Below, piece by piece: positions 1 through 12,738 of a DNA stretch of 64,000 bases; the stretch's first letter is position 1, and each line of letters begins with the position of its first letter. The notes beneath the pieces were generated by a model. That model searched no databases and was not told where the DNA came from. It worked only from the letters and a program-made list of their open reading frames with translations. Source of the stretch: Azadirachta indica. Its lineage: Eukaryota > Streptophyta > Magnoliopsida > Sapindales > Meliaceae. The stretch lies in the NCBI GenBank assembly GCA_022749755.1, contig CM040440.1:2999769-3063768 (forward strand). Reading direction: 5' to 3'. Position numbers and translations under genes: made by a program.

Positions 1-329
1 CTTCAAGCGCGTTTTAGCTGATAACTCGTATTCTTCGTTTAAACACGCTAATAGAGGTACATTGTTTTGATGAAGTCCTTGTTTCTTGTCTATTTTTATT
101 ATTGTTTTACTTAAACCTTTTGTCTAAGAAAAAACGTTGGAAAAAAAAAAAAAAGAAATTCGTATTCAACGTATTCCATTACATATAACAAGCAGAGATG
201 TGAAGGATATGAAGAACTCAGTTCAATTTGTAGTTAAACGCTTTGTATAAAGCTAAGCTTTTAAATTTATGATTCCTTTGTTTCCCTCTGGTTTCTTAAC
301 AAACAAACAGAGAGGGAGAACTGAAGTAA
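1..329. other. 5' flank of RRP6L3
   Basis: AT-rich sequence before the first gene, with an A-rich tract near 140-155. It probably holds the promoter and 5' UTR of the downstream gene. No clear TATA box or coding segment could be assigned. Confidence 0.4.
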
Positions 330-3300
330 ATGTGGTTAACTTTATTGGTGTTTATGGCAGAGAAATCTTCCAGCTTGCATCCTTGTGAAGCGGAGATTAC
401 AGCTTTGCTAGAGAATCCTCAGCCTGAATTTAATTTTCTAACTGTTGACTTGGATTCGCAAATGAGTGACTCTTATGTTTGGGTTGAGACCAAGTCACAG
501 TTAAAGGAACTCGCCAATCTATTAAGTAAAGAGAGGGTTTTTGCTGTTGATACTGAACAGCATAGCCTACGGTCTTTTCTTGGTTTTACAGCTTTAATAC
601 AGGTAAAGATCGCATTGTGTCCTTTTCTGTTTAGTGCAGTATGATTGAATGCGTTGTTTTTATTGTGTGTGTTGATTCACATGCTGTGTGTATTTTCATT
701 GATATTTCAAATATTTATATGAGCAGATTTCTGTTGAGAAGGAAGACTATTTGGTTGACACGGTTGCATTACATGATGAAATAAGTATCCTTCAAACAGT
801 TTTTGCTGATCATGGTATTTGCAAGGTATCCTATTTAAAATGGTAGCATAGAAACCAATGTGGTAATTATACTTTAAATTCTGTCAAAGAATATTTTGTC
901 TGTCGTGTGTGGGTGTGTATTTTTATATTAGCTATTATTAAGATGCAGTTTTGTACTATGGGTGCTAAGGTACCTGTGGTGACATATTTTTCCTCTCATT
1001 ATGGATAATTTTATGGTGTAGGTGTTCCATGGGGCTGATAATGATGTTCTCTGGCTACAAAGAGACTTCCATATTTATGTTGTTAATGTATTTGATACTG
1101 CAAAGGTAAGCTTTGCACATTACATTTCTGTCCCATCACAATATATTTGATCAGCCATATACCATTGTTTTTTTAGATAGAAAGCATGTTTAGTAATTTA
1201 CTGATAACGATTTTGTCTTTAAATTTTTTTTCTGTTATTACAATGTAGGCATGTGAGGTGTTGTCAAAACCACAGAAATCACTAGCATACTTACTAGAAA
1301 CGTACTGCAGTGTGGCCACCAACAAATTGTTACAGGTTTGGAGTCTCAGGATTTGTTACTGCTTTTGCATTGTCTTGCTCTTTTTTGGGTCATATCTTGA
1401 AACTCTTTTAGACTTGTGTGTCTGTATGCTTGTGCATTGTCCTGCTCGTTTGGGTATAACATTTCTTAAGTGACCTTGTGTCTTAACTTGTGTTCTCTTG
1501 ACTTTGCATTGTAGCGTGAAGACTGGAGACAGCGACCGCTGCCAGCAGAAATGGTTCAATATGCTCGAACAGATGCACACTATTTATTGTATATTGCAAA
1601 ATGTTTAATTGCTGAGCTCAAACAACAAGTCAATGGTATGATATCTAGTTTCCACTTAAGTCCATGTTATTTTAATCCTTTTCATCTTTCATTTATTTTT
1701 TGTTGAAGTTAAAATATAAAGAATGAAAGATAAATGCGGGAGTTGTTTGTTAATTATTAAGCAATAGCATCCACAATCAGTAATGAGTAATAGACTTTTT
1801 TTTTTTTTTTAATAGTGGGGAAAGGATACCTCAGGAGAGTTCACATCCTTGAGGAAAAGTTTGTTGGATGGTTCTGGTTTGAGCTATGACTGTTTCCAAT
1901 TTGAGGGTACTAGCTAGAGAAAGAAACTTAGTTAAGCTCAAAACAGGACCTGGAATATTTTGCTTCAGCATGTGCTTAGCCACAATTTGAAATCGATTAC
2001 TATCTTCCAAATGCTAAACATTTTAATTTATCAGAAGATTCATCTTGCCCCGATAACAAATTCAATTTTGTTCTCGAGGCTAGTCGGCGTTCAAACATGG
2101 TTTGTTTGCAAGTCTACACCAAAGAGATTGAATCTTATCCTGGAGAAGCAGCTGCATCATCAATATTTTTCAGACAATTGAATGGTCAGGGAGTTGTTTC
2201 TTCAATTTCTTGTGAAACCCAGGTGTGATGCTTCAACCTGTTTCTGTATTACAGTCAATAGAACTTAGCCTCTGAAATATTTCATAATATTTGATGCTTT
2301 ATTCTTCAATTCAATTTCAGGATCTTGTGAGACGGTTGTGCACTTGGAGAGATTTAATGGTAAGTAGTAACTTGCCATTTTAGCTTTAATTTTGAGAATT
2401 TATGACTGCATGAAACATGAAGTCAATAGTTCCTTTATGGGCCAAGGGGAGCTCTATTGATAAAAGAATATATGTAACTTCAGCTGTTTTTAGATGCCTC
2501 TTCAAGTCGCATTTGTCTATGCTTTTTTTTTTTCTTTGACTACAAAGTTAAGCATTGATTTTACCAATTCTTGATTTGTCTTTATCAGTTTTGTTTCTTT
2601 GAAGAGAACTTGCCATTTACTTGTAACTCCAATCTACTGATTCCATAATCACATGAGGTTGCATTTCCTGTATACTTTGTTATTGGTGTGAGGTTATTGG
2701 AAACTGCAATGCAGTTATTTAAACTTGCCATGTGGTGTTCATTTCATCTCAGGCTCGTGTGCATGATGAGAGCTTGAGATTTGTGTTATCCGATCAGGCT
2801 ATTGTTGGTCTTGCAGATAAAGTTCCATCTAATCAAGCAGATGTGTACAGAAACATAGCTCTAGCGGATTCAGATGTTGATTCTTTGAATGTTAATTCCT
2901 CTCTACCATCTCCGTCCCCTGTTGTTTGCAGTCATTTGGATGACTTATATCATCTGATCCACGATAAGTTAATGAACCTTGATGATATTTTCTTAGCAAA
3001 TCTTCAAAAGTGTCTGGGCCCAAATGGGTGCTGTCCATTGTCAGTTTTTAACTATGCTTTATTGGCCAAACGTAACCTGGAGCTGAAATCTGTCAGTAAT
3101 AAATTCGTTTACAAGCAAAATGGTGGTAAAAATCCAAAGCAAGTTTCTCGGAATGCTTCAAGAGAGCTGTTTGTTCAAAAATTCTCCTGCAAATCTCCGG
3201 TCTATCATAATTGTAGGATCTATGCAAATGATGGGCGGTTGCTTTGTTACTGTGACCGTAGGAAGCTCGAATGGTTGGTAGACTGTTGATGTTTTATTTT

Positions 3301-5688
3301 AAATTCAACTATAAATATGTTGTCTTATGAAATTATCTCTTCTTACAGGTATCTTCGTCGAGATCTGGCAAAACTTGTTGATGATAACCCACCTGCTATA
3401 ATGCTTCTTTTTGAACCCAAAGGCCGTCCAGAAGATGAGGGCAATGATTTTTATATTCAAAGCAAGAAAAATATATGCGTCGGTTGTGGTGAAGGAAATC
3501 ACTACTTACGATATCGAATAATTCCCTCGTGCTACAGAATGCATTTCCCTGAGCATTTAAAAAGTCATCGTTCCCATGATATTGTCCTACTTTGTGTTGA
3601 CTGTCATGAAGTTGCTCATGCTGCCGCGGAGAAGTATAAGAAGCAAATTGCTGCAGAATTTGGAATCCCTCTTTTCATCCATAAAGTAGCTGATTCAAGA
3701 CAGGCAGAAGCTCGACCTGAGTCATCTGCATCAATTACGAACATTGAGGAGACAGGTGTATCTCCTTTGCAATTGCGAACAGCTGCTATGGCTCTTTTAC
3801 GCCATGGTCCAAGAATGCCATCCAACCGTCGTGGAGAACTGAGACAGGCATGAGAGCATATCTTTAGCTTTTGATTTTTTCTCATCTTGGTCAAAGTTTT
3901 ACATGAAATTTGCATTCTAGATGACCATGTTTTGCATCAGTAACTACTAATGTAGTATATAAGCACCCAATAGCCCATCTCAGAGCTTTCATTCTTTAGT
4001 AAGTAATACAAGTTTAAGTTGTCAATCTAAACATTATGATCTAGAGAAGATGCCAGCTAGGTTATTTGACATTTGAAAGTACTCAGGTGCACTCCTTATG
4101 ATAAATCTGCTGCTTTTCATATATTACTAAAATCTTTATCGATCTCTGTTCAATTCTTGTCATAAAATGATTTCATTTGTCTAGGTTGTAGTTTCTCTTG
4201 AAACCAGTATTAATAATTATACAACTGATTTATTAACTGCTTATTTTACTGAACTTCTATCTCCAGCCCATGAATACAATTTACAATTTTTTTTTTTGGT
4301 CGAAGAATGAAATTATATGAAGAGCTTAAAACTTATTATCAATTAAAGCTATCTCTTGTGCATTGTCACCATGCTATTTGTTGCTGATTGGTATTCTGGA
4401 GAATTCAAAATGTATCTCCTTTGCAAGCTCTTCAATAGAATTCATTTTCTTGTTCTTGAAGATTGTCATGAGATTTTATGGAGGGAGGGAAATATCTGAG
4501 GAAGACTTGGAAAGAGCTTTGATGGTTGGCATGAGTCCTCGTGAGAGAAGACGGCAAGAGAAGAAGAGAGGATTGTCTTTAAAAAAGTCTGCATCCAGCA
4601 ACTTTCCAGATAAAGAGCAAGAGAATTATGCTAGTGAGATTGCCGGATCTGCCACTGTGGATGCAACAAAAGCTGATAGTCTACCTGGTTTACTTGCTAT
4701 TAAAACAGAAAGTGTTGTAAGCAAACCCCCTACATGTTCAGATGCAGTGATTGATCAACCAGTCTCGTCTACTGTTCACAATAATATGAATTCTAGTCCA
4801 AGCGAAGTTTCTTCTATGAAACGTGATTCCAATGGCAATGAAGATGCTGAATGTGAAGATGGAACTGAACAAAATGGGACGGTTAACATACTTGATGCTC
4901 CATTTAATGGAAGTGGCTCTCCAAAGCATAATTCAAAATTATCTTTATTAGGACATGGACCTCATGGAAAACAAGTTGTCGATTATATCCTGCAGGAACT
5001 TGGGGAGGATGGTATTCGCGAATTTTGTCAAAGGTGGAGACAAGTTTTTGTTGAAGCTACTCATCCTCGTTTTCTACCTGCTGGGTGGGATGTAAAGCAC
5101 AGGTATAATACTCCCGACTGTAATTGTAGAATATATTTTTGCATATATCAGAAGTAATCATGCCCAAATCATGAGAATATCCTATAATATTGCAACCACT
5201 CCTCTGTTGGATGGTCCATTAGAAAAGAGTTCTATATTGGTGCATTTAGCACAGACAAGTACAACTAACTGTAAATACAAAGTTATTACACAGATTATAT
5301 CCGAAGAATCAGTCTCATTTAATCAATTTATAAAGAAGGATCCACTTACAAAAGTCCACAGACGTGATTATAACCATTCTCTTAAGAAGTTCCAGCTTAG
5401 TGAATCTTCTGCGAATTTTATTTGAATACAACTTCAACTGTTCATTTATTTTTGGATGTTTTGCAAGTTTGAAATTTGATTAGTCTCACCAAGGTGAACC
5501 GTATATATGATACATAATGTTGCCTGATCGGCTTTTTAAATATATTTAATGTTTAGCACTGAATCTCTGTTTATTTGTCCAAGGATTTGATTGTGAGCCA
5601 TGTTTTTCCCAGTGGCAGAAGAGACTTTGGTGAGTTCAGTGTATACAATCCTGCCAGGAAAACTGATGATGCTCCTGGGGCAAACTAA
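330..5688 (+). CDS. RRP6L3: RRP6-like protein 3: DEDDy 3'-5' exonuclease with HRDC-like and HNH-like regions
   Basis: Predicted 3'-5' exonuclease of the RRP6L3/EXD2 group, acting in RNA (possibly DNA) processing. Eleven exons: 330-602, 727-825, 1022-1105, 1249-1335, 1515-1635, 2035-2222, 2321-2359, 2753-3273, 3349-3847, 4462-5102, 5613-5688. They total 2628 nt, or 875 aa, close to the Arabidopsis length as I recall it. Seen: motif I AVDTE (D74, E76), motif II HGADND (about 127-132) and motif [11 protein letters not shown] (Y197, D201), which make a complete DEDDy site. An HRDC-like helical segment follows (about 285-330). A Cys/His module starts near residue 514 (CVGCG ... [11 protein letters not shown]) and resembles the HNH region of EXD2. 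The intron at 3848-4461 begins GC rather than GT; reading through it stops at once after RQA. The start is 330, but an in-frame ATG at 354 also has a reasonable context. The gene converges on the AXR1-like gene. Confidence 0.9.
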
Positions 5689-6414
5689 ATGCAAAAGGGG
5701 TGCCGCTTTGCGGAGATCTTCCTCCGTTGGCACTATATCGGATAGGCTCCTCGCCTAATGTTCTAATATTATTTTGGATTCATCTCTTCTAAAATGTAAC
5801 ATAGAAATCTCTTTCGATGCCATTGTAATTCTTTCTAATCAGTATAGAATCAGGAAGTTTTGTTAGCTAATAGCTATCACCTTTTATCGGCAGGGACTCA
5901 GGCCGAAAGACATACTAGATACCAGGCTTTTTTGGTTTGTTTGTACCCTCTAGAGGGTGAAAAGGACAAACACCAATATTTATTATTATTCAGTAGACCA
6001 GATTATCATGGTGGCGGCCGGTCGGAGAGGAAACATAACACAATATTCATCACAATATCATCTGTGGTTTACACTGGGAAAACAAAGCCCAAGGCTTTGG
6101 TACTTTTACTTTTCTCATTTTCTTTAGTAATTCCGTCTTTACACGAAGATGAAGTTACAATAACTAATAATCGCCAGAACTTCATCAAGCTCACCGTGCC
6201 TCGTTACAATGCAAAAAATAAAAAAAAAAATTGCCTCAATTCATAAAATATAGTGGATGACAGAAAAGAAAATAAAAAAAAAAATTAAAAAGATTTTCTT
6301 CTCCATCACATGAAGACATAATCTGCCAATAAAATCATGGTGCGGACACGACCTACAAAGGAGAATTTGATTGTAAGGCACCAGCTAATTCAGCATCTGC
6401 AGCTTTAAATTTTA
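5689..6414. other. convergent intergenic region between RRP6L3 and the AXR1-like gene
   Basis: About 0.7 kb between two stop codons that face each other, so it should hold both 3' UTRs. An open frame at 5860-6246 has no recognisable domain and is not called. A-rich runs occur near 6218-6290. Confidence 0.5.
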
Positions 6415-9400
6415 CTACAGGGTCAGCAATTGGGACTTGTGATCAATGCCATTGAAGATGAATGTCCCACACATGGGAACAAATTGTTTAGTTATGAGCT
6501 GTGATAAACACAATGAATCTTTATCTTAGAGCGAGGAAAAATAACAATGTAAGCCAAACAGATAAAGCTATCTAAGATAGAAAGACAACCTTAATGACTT
6601 CCTGTGATGCAACCCCTCCAATGAAGGCAGCAACAGCATGGAGCTCTGCAGCACCAAAGCGACACATCTCATTGATAAGATCCTCGGTTAATGTTGAGCC
6701 ATTACATCCCAAGTCACTTAGTACGCCAACAGCGTAGTTTTCAACCGGGATATATCTTCATCCATGGGACTGTAAACATTCACCAGAGAGTTAACGTCCC
6801 AAGCTCACCCTATCTAAAACATGTGTTAGGTTATAGTCAGTAAGGACATCAGTTCTTACCCATCAAATTCCCCAGGAAAACTGTTATAATTGGCAGCAAA
6901 CCTGTCTACAGCTCTCAGGAGAATATAGAACCCCACAGCAACACTGCAACACAAATAGGAAAACCACAGCCTGTAAATAATTTTTTTACTAAGATACTGA
7001 CAGCAGTTAGTTTAGATTGTATTAAACTTCTCAGCATAAAATAATTTCCAGGTTATAACTTCTACAAGCTAAAGCTCCAAAAATAAGTAACACCATGTTT
7101 TTGTGATTGATCAATGCAAGAATCATAGCAAGGCAATTACACAAACAGCAAAGAAAATAAAACTTGAGTCATTATAATCAGAAACTTATTCCACTGCATA
7201 CAATATTTGGATTGCTCATTAAAAATACATGAAAGATTTTTCTTTCTCAAAATCGAAGAAAATAAGCAAGGATAATGCTCAGCTTATGAATGTTTCACAA
7301 GGAATAGGAACTTCTAATGTTGTGTGGGAACCACCACTCATGCAAAAGACATAAATGGACTGCATATGTTTTATCCAAGCAAGCACATTGCATCGATGGG
7401 AAAGAAAGTCAACCTCAAGGATCAGATTAAGAACTTGCTTCATTATAAGTAATGTTGTGATTTCACTAGATCATTTGCGAAAAAATTTAAAGGAGATTTC
7501 TTTCAATCAACCATACTTTATACTAGGGCAAGGGAAGTACATATTCATATTTGCTTGGCACACCCATGTTTCATTACCTATAGAAGAACCTAATATTGGA
7601 GCAAACAATTGCTCCTTCAAAAGCCAAAAAGGGGCTGCTTCATAAGTTCTCAATGCATACGCACAAAAAATTATCAGGCAACATCTAGAGGGATCACAGG
7701 ACATCCAAAACTGGAGCAAATAGGATTGAACAATATAGATAAATCAATATCCAAAAGCACAATGTAAACTTGTCACCTATAATCCTCATCTGTCAAATAC
7801 TTCTGCAACTCAGCTACGGAAGGATTACTAAACTCATCTTCAATAAGGCGACATCTGCAAACCTGCATGGAATAAATGTCTTACTGGATGACAAGTTAAA
7901 AAATGAATGGTATCAATCAAATTCTAGCAACAGAATCTAATTTTATCCTCACAATTATAGAATAGCATATTCTACGGTAGGAATTCTATCGGAATAATAA
8001 ATAGGTAGAAATAGAACCAAAAGGGTGGGGGGTAACCAAAGAAATGTCTGCATAATCTATTCATGAATCTAAAATATTCATCAACCCTCAATTCAGTACA
8101 AAATGCCTGCATGTGCTTAAATAGGTACTGGATATTTGGTGGAGCGACACTCCTCTTTTAATTGAAATCAAAATTATCAACATTTAGACTTAAATATTAT
8201 CAATGGGATGAAATTGTAATGGTTGGTGCATAGACAGTAGAGATATTGTTAATATATAGCATATCCTCATCAACGGGCCACATGCTATCACTTCAGAGAA
8301 GTCTGAAAACAGTTCAGATAAATAAATAGTCAAAAGCTGAGCAAGGTGCCGTTATTATAGTAAGAAATATGCAACAAAATTCAAGTTAATAGGAGAACTA
8401 CATAAGTAATAATCAACACCTAACTAGCATGCCAGGAAGCTATTCTTAAACATAATAAGGCCAAAAAGCATTATGATTGATGTGTATGATGAAACATCTT
8501 CACCATTTGGAACATGGCAAGGTAATGACAATAAAATTACAATGATTACATCAACCAGGGCATACAAGTAGTTGATTACAAACTCAGAATCATAATCACC
8601 GTGTAGTTTAAAGTGCTTACTTTAAGTTTTCTAGCATTCCTACAGAAACTTTTTATTTTTGCCTTGGAGATGCTCTCTGGTTCTCTACCGAGTTTCTTTA
8701 GAATATTCCTCACCCGTTGCTCAATGGCAAGGCAATCGGCCTCAGCCTTGGCTTGGTAGATTTTCTGCAAATTCACATAATGCCTGCAGAAATTTCATAC
8801 AGATTCTGTTACCAATCTGAAGGGAAAGAATTGGAAAATCCAGCAGATAAAGCCACTCACTCAGTTGAAGATGTCATATCTGGTATTGCTCCCTCAAGAG
8901 GTGCCTCTCCATCACCTTCATTGGAAATGAAATCCTGCAGAGAGTTCAGAAATTTAAAAACTCGAATAAATACAAGTCAAAGGAAGCTAAAAATTATAAT
9001 GGCATGGATGATCATATCTTGATGTATTATTTCTCAAAAAATAACAACAGTGATTTATTTCTGAAAAAAGTGAACTTTTAAATCACCAACCTTTAAAGCC
9101 GCCACCATCACCCAAAAATCTGATGAACTAGAATTAAGTTCAGCATGGCTATCATTAATTATTTGTAGCAAGTCAGAACCTGAAATGCCAGAAAGAGAGA
9201 GAAGTTAACTGCCTATTCACAGGCAACCAATCAGATAGCATGATTTTCACACATCTAAAAATAGTTATGCATGCCAATCTGAAAATAAAACAATGGTAAA
9301 AAGCTCAGTGTCCCTAATTCATATTGACGCAAGTTTTCTGTCTTATGGTCATAATAACCTCATAATAGTCAAGGAGTCAACATCCCATTGCAAGCAGTTT

Positions 9401-12400
9401 ACCTCTCTTTTCTAGGTTAAATATAAGTATCCAAAACTCATTCCATCTAATAAACTAGACTCTTATTCAAGGCCAAAATTATCCAATAACCATTTATATG
9501 GATATATAGCAAGAGAACTGAAAAGTTTTCCTGTCCCAAAACCAATGCAGCTAGAGAATGCAAAATGCATCCCATCACAATTGTGACAAGAAAAGGTCAG
9601 CTATCTGCAATACATAGCCCATTACCAGCTCTGCAGACAGATGCCTTACAGACTGTCATTCAAAACTAGATTTGAAGGCTTAAAGATTTAGGTTAAGGGA
9701 TTAGCAAACATATATGAACAGAGTAAATCTCTGTTATTTATTTTCTAGCTGGAATAACTTTCTATAAAGTGGCATCCAAAGAGCTTCCACCTATGCTTCC
9801 CAATTAAAAACTTACTTATTCCTCGAGGAGCAAAGACTTTGAAGGAGGCCTCAGTAGCTTCTTTATAGTTGTCTTCATCAAATGCAATCATCTTGGACTT
9901 AAGAAGCTCCTAAGATGTGCAAGACCCCAACTAAATCACATTAATGAACAGCAGTAAAAATCTAAAATATAAGTTAGGAACCACGCAAACCTTGAACTCT
10001 CTTTTTTCTTCTCTGGTTGATGGTAGACTATCCTCGTGGCTTTTGGCCCACTCTTCAGTCACCTTAATAAGAATGATAACATATGGTGTGTGTTTGTGGG
10101 CAAGAGGATCTTGCACATTCAAATCAAATGTTTCTGCAAACCTGTAGTAAGAAAACACCAATGAGCATACTAAGAGTATGGCTACTCAGTATGCTTTTAA
10201 CTTCACATTTATGTATATATAGGAAGAGAACATAACGGCAAGCGTAGGAATTGATGTAAGAAAGGCCAAAAATACATGTCAATTTCAACAGGCCAATAAC
10301 CTATTACAAACATTAAAAAGGGAAACACAGATTAAGCAAATAAAGACAGAAACGCAAAAATAAAATTCCTTACTCCCTGAGCTCAGGCCATGGGTTATTT
10401 AATCGAAGGTCATCCAGAAAATGATCAGGTTTTGACTCGATCACTGTATGTTCCTGCCTCAAAAAAAATTTAAAAAAAAAGGAGAGAATTTAATAACCCT
10501 TGCGTGTGGACAAAAATTTCTGAATCTCTGAATATATTACCATATGTTTTCTACAGGAATGTCAAGCATAATTTAGAATACTAAATTGTTCTGATATTAA
10601 ATCAATAAGATACATGAGATAATTCAATCTAACAATCAGTGATATAAGTTAGACCCAGTATGCCGATAAATGAATCCAACAGGTAAACCATATGTAGCTG
10701 TTATTCGTCAAGACAATTAACTAAATTTAGTATCAATCCTCACTTTCTAAAATGCAGCAATAGTGAAGAACATTTTGAGCCAATAGCTTACCTTCACACT
10801 GATTCGAACAAACCCAGTTAGACCATAGGAGCGAGCAAAAATCAACATTACATTTGCCTCTCTGCAGATTCTATCAAGCTTTATCATTTTTTCTTCCACC
10901 AGCTGAAAGTGAAGTCGAGAAAAATATGTCAACATCTTGTGATTAAAGAGAATGAAGATATTAGTCAACTCTCAACGTAACAAAGCAACAAATCTAAATT
11001 CACAGATGATAAAGAGATGGCACTACATAATGCTGCTGATCTTGGCCATTACCCAAAGAGCCATGTCAATCTTAAGGAAAAGAGGACACTTGATTCATTG
11101 GTCAAATGCAACAAGTTCCAAGTTAAACCTTCACAAGAACAAAATAAATCTATATACTTTCTTAACAGTAGCAGCACACATAAACATTTATGTATGATGC
11201 ATATGGCAAATAACCAAAGCTATACATGTGAAGGAAGCCTAAAATAAGAATTGACGATAGCCTAGAAGATAAAAATTTCATTAGAAATAACGCTACTTTA
11301 ACGATGAAAACCCAAAATTGTTCTAATAAATCTATACCTGTGTGGCCACTACCAGAGTAAACTGAGAAAAGAATGAAGGGTTCGCTTCAATTAGTGCCTC
11401 TGGATACTCTTCAATAAACTTGGCTTTAACAGCATCATTGAGCTCTTGAAGAAATGCACAGACAGACTTGGCCTTTGATTGCCCAACACATGACTCATCC
11501 ACTACCACCAATAACAAAAACTGGGTAAGAAAAGGAAACCCAGAAGGCAATTTACAAAATAAATCAAATGAATGGAGAAACATACACATAAAATTATTTC
11601 CAAGGTCACCCACTTCAACTTTAGACCCATCAATTACCGTAATGCTTCCAATCCCGCCAAGAACCAGATTTTTCAATGTCTCAGAACCAGTAGGACCACA
11701 GTTGAGCAAGCATACACTGGCCTTTTCAAGGGCTGCCTGCCCTTGCTCACCCCAGATCCTAAAATTTCAATACAATATCAATTTTAAAAAATAATTAAAA
11801 AGATAAATATAAATATAGTTCATTAACGTGCCATTCCATTCAGCCTTTTATTTTGGGCTTTTTTACTTCTCCCCGAGTGATTTTACTAATTTTTCTATAA
11901 ATTAAATGAGTATTTTTGGAAATATCCTTGTTACTTTATCTTTTCATTTGAAAAGATTGGCATTAGCAAAGAAATCACCTAAATACTTGAGAGACAATTA
12001 CAACTCCTCAGCTGATAGTAAGCTTCGAAACATTTCTATCGGTTTTAAAATGTAAAACTTCGCTTACACTAACAAAGCAAAATAATCGCGTTTCACATTC
12101 AATAAGACTGCATTTCTAACGTGTAAGTGTAACCAAGCACTACTTGCCCTTTTTTCTGTGTGATTTCGTTTAAAAACCAAAACGGGGAGTAGCAAGGTAG
12201 GGAGAAAAATCTTTTGGACGCTAACCAAACAGTGTCTAAAAAAAAAAAAAAAAGGAACTCTGTACTCATATTTCGTAGGAATGTTGTCATTGACAGAACA
12301 CTAACGATCAAAACACTACACTTCAATTTCCTACAATAACACAAAAATGTTTAATGAAATAACAAAACCCGAAATAATAAAATGGGGTCCAAAAGGCTTT

Positions 12401-12738
12401 CAAGTTCAAAAACCTAAAAAAATTGTGCCGATTACTTGACATAATCATAAGAAATATTTTTAATAATTAGTTGTCTGCAAATTTCGTTAGATTTATTTGT
12501 TAAATATCTACAATTTCTTCGAAAAAGATTTTACCGCAAAAAATTTATCGTTGAAACGATCATACCCTAGCTGGAAAGAGTAGAATGTTATCGACCTACA
12601 GAAAATACAAAGCAAAGAGAAGGTGGAAGAGAAAAATAAGGAAAATTCAGGAGGGAAACCAGTGATAACGACTATGACGGTGAGGCAAAAGAGTGAGTAC
12701 CTGAGCTGGCGGTCGTATTTGGTTTTTGGTTCCGCCAT
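6415..12738 (-). CDS. AXR1: AXR1-like NEDD8-activating enzyme E1 regulatory subunit, frameshifted in exon 13
   Basis: Regulatory half of the heterodimeric NEDD8 E1 that, with ECR1, activates RUB/NEDD8 for cullin modification and so supports auxin signalling. Fourteen exons from the 5' end: 12738-12701, 11758-11586, 11501-11338, 10902-10792, 10453-10374, 10141-9991, 9909-9816, 9179-9091, 8934-8861, 8783-8621, 7862-7777, 6943-6860, 6769-6590, 6498-6415. Seen: start [13 protein letters not shown]; ThiF-like nucleotide fold with [20 protein letters not shown]-terminal [15 protein letters not shown] and [14 protein letters not shown]. Every splice phase fits except inside exon 13, which is 180 nt where 181 are needed. 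One base is missing near 6733, giving TAA at 6718-6720 after about 452 codons instead of about 523. Both sides of the lesion are otherwise well conserved. The cause is an assembly error, a null allele or a young pseudogene. It could be the AXR1 or the AXL paralogue. Confidence 0.88.

Noticed and set aside
3616..3915. 99-codon minus-strand frame opposite RRP6L3 exon 9
   Set aside because: Antisense shadow of a conserved exon.
5860..6246. 128-codon frame between RRP6L3 and the AXR1-like gene
   Set aside because: It does not begin at ATG, ends in Lys/Asn from A-rich DNA and lies in the shared 3' region.
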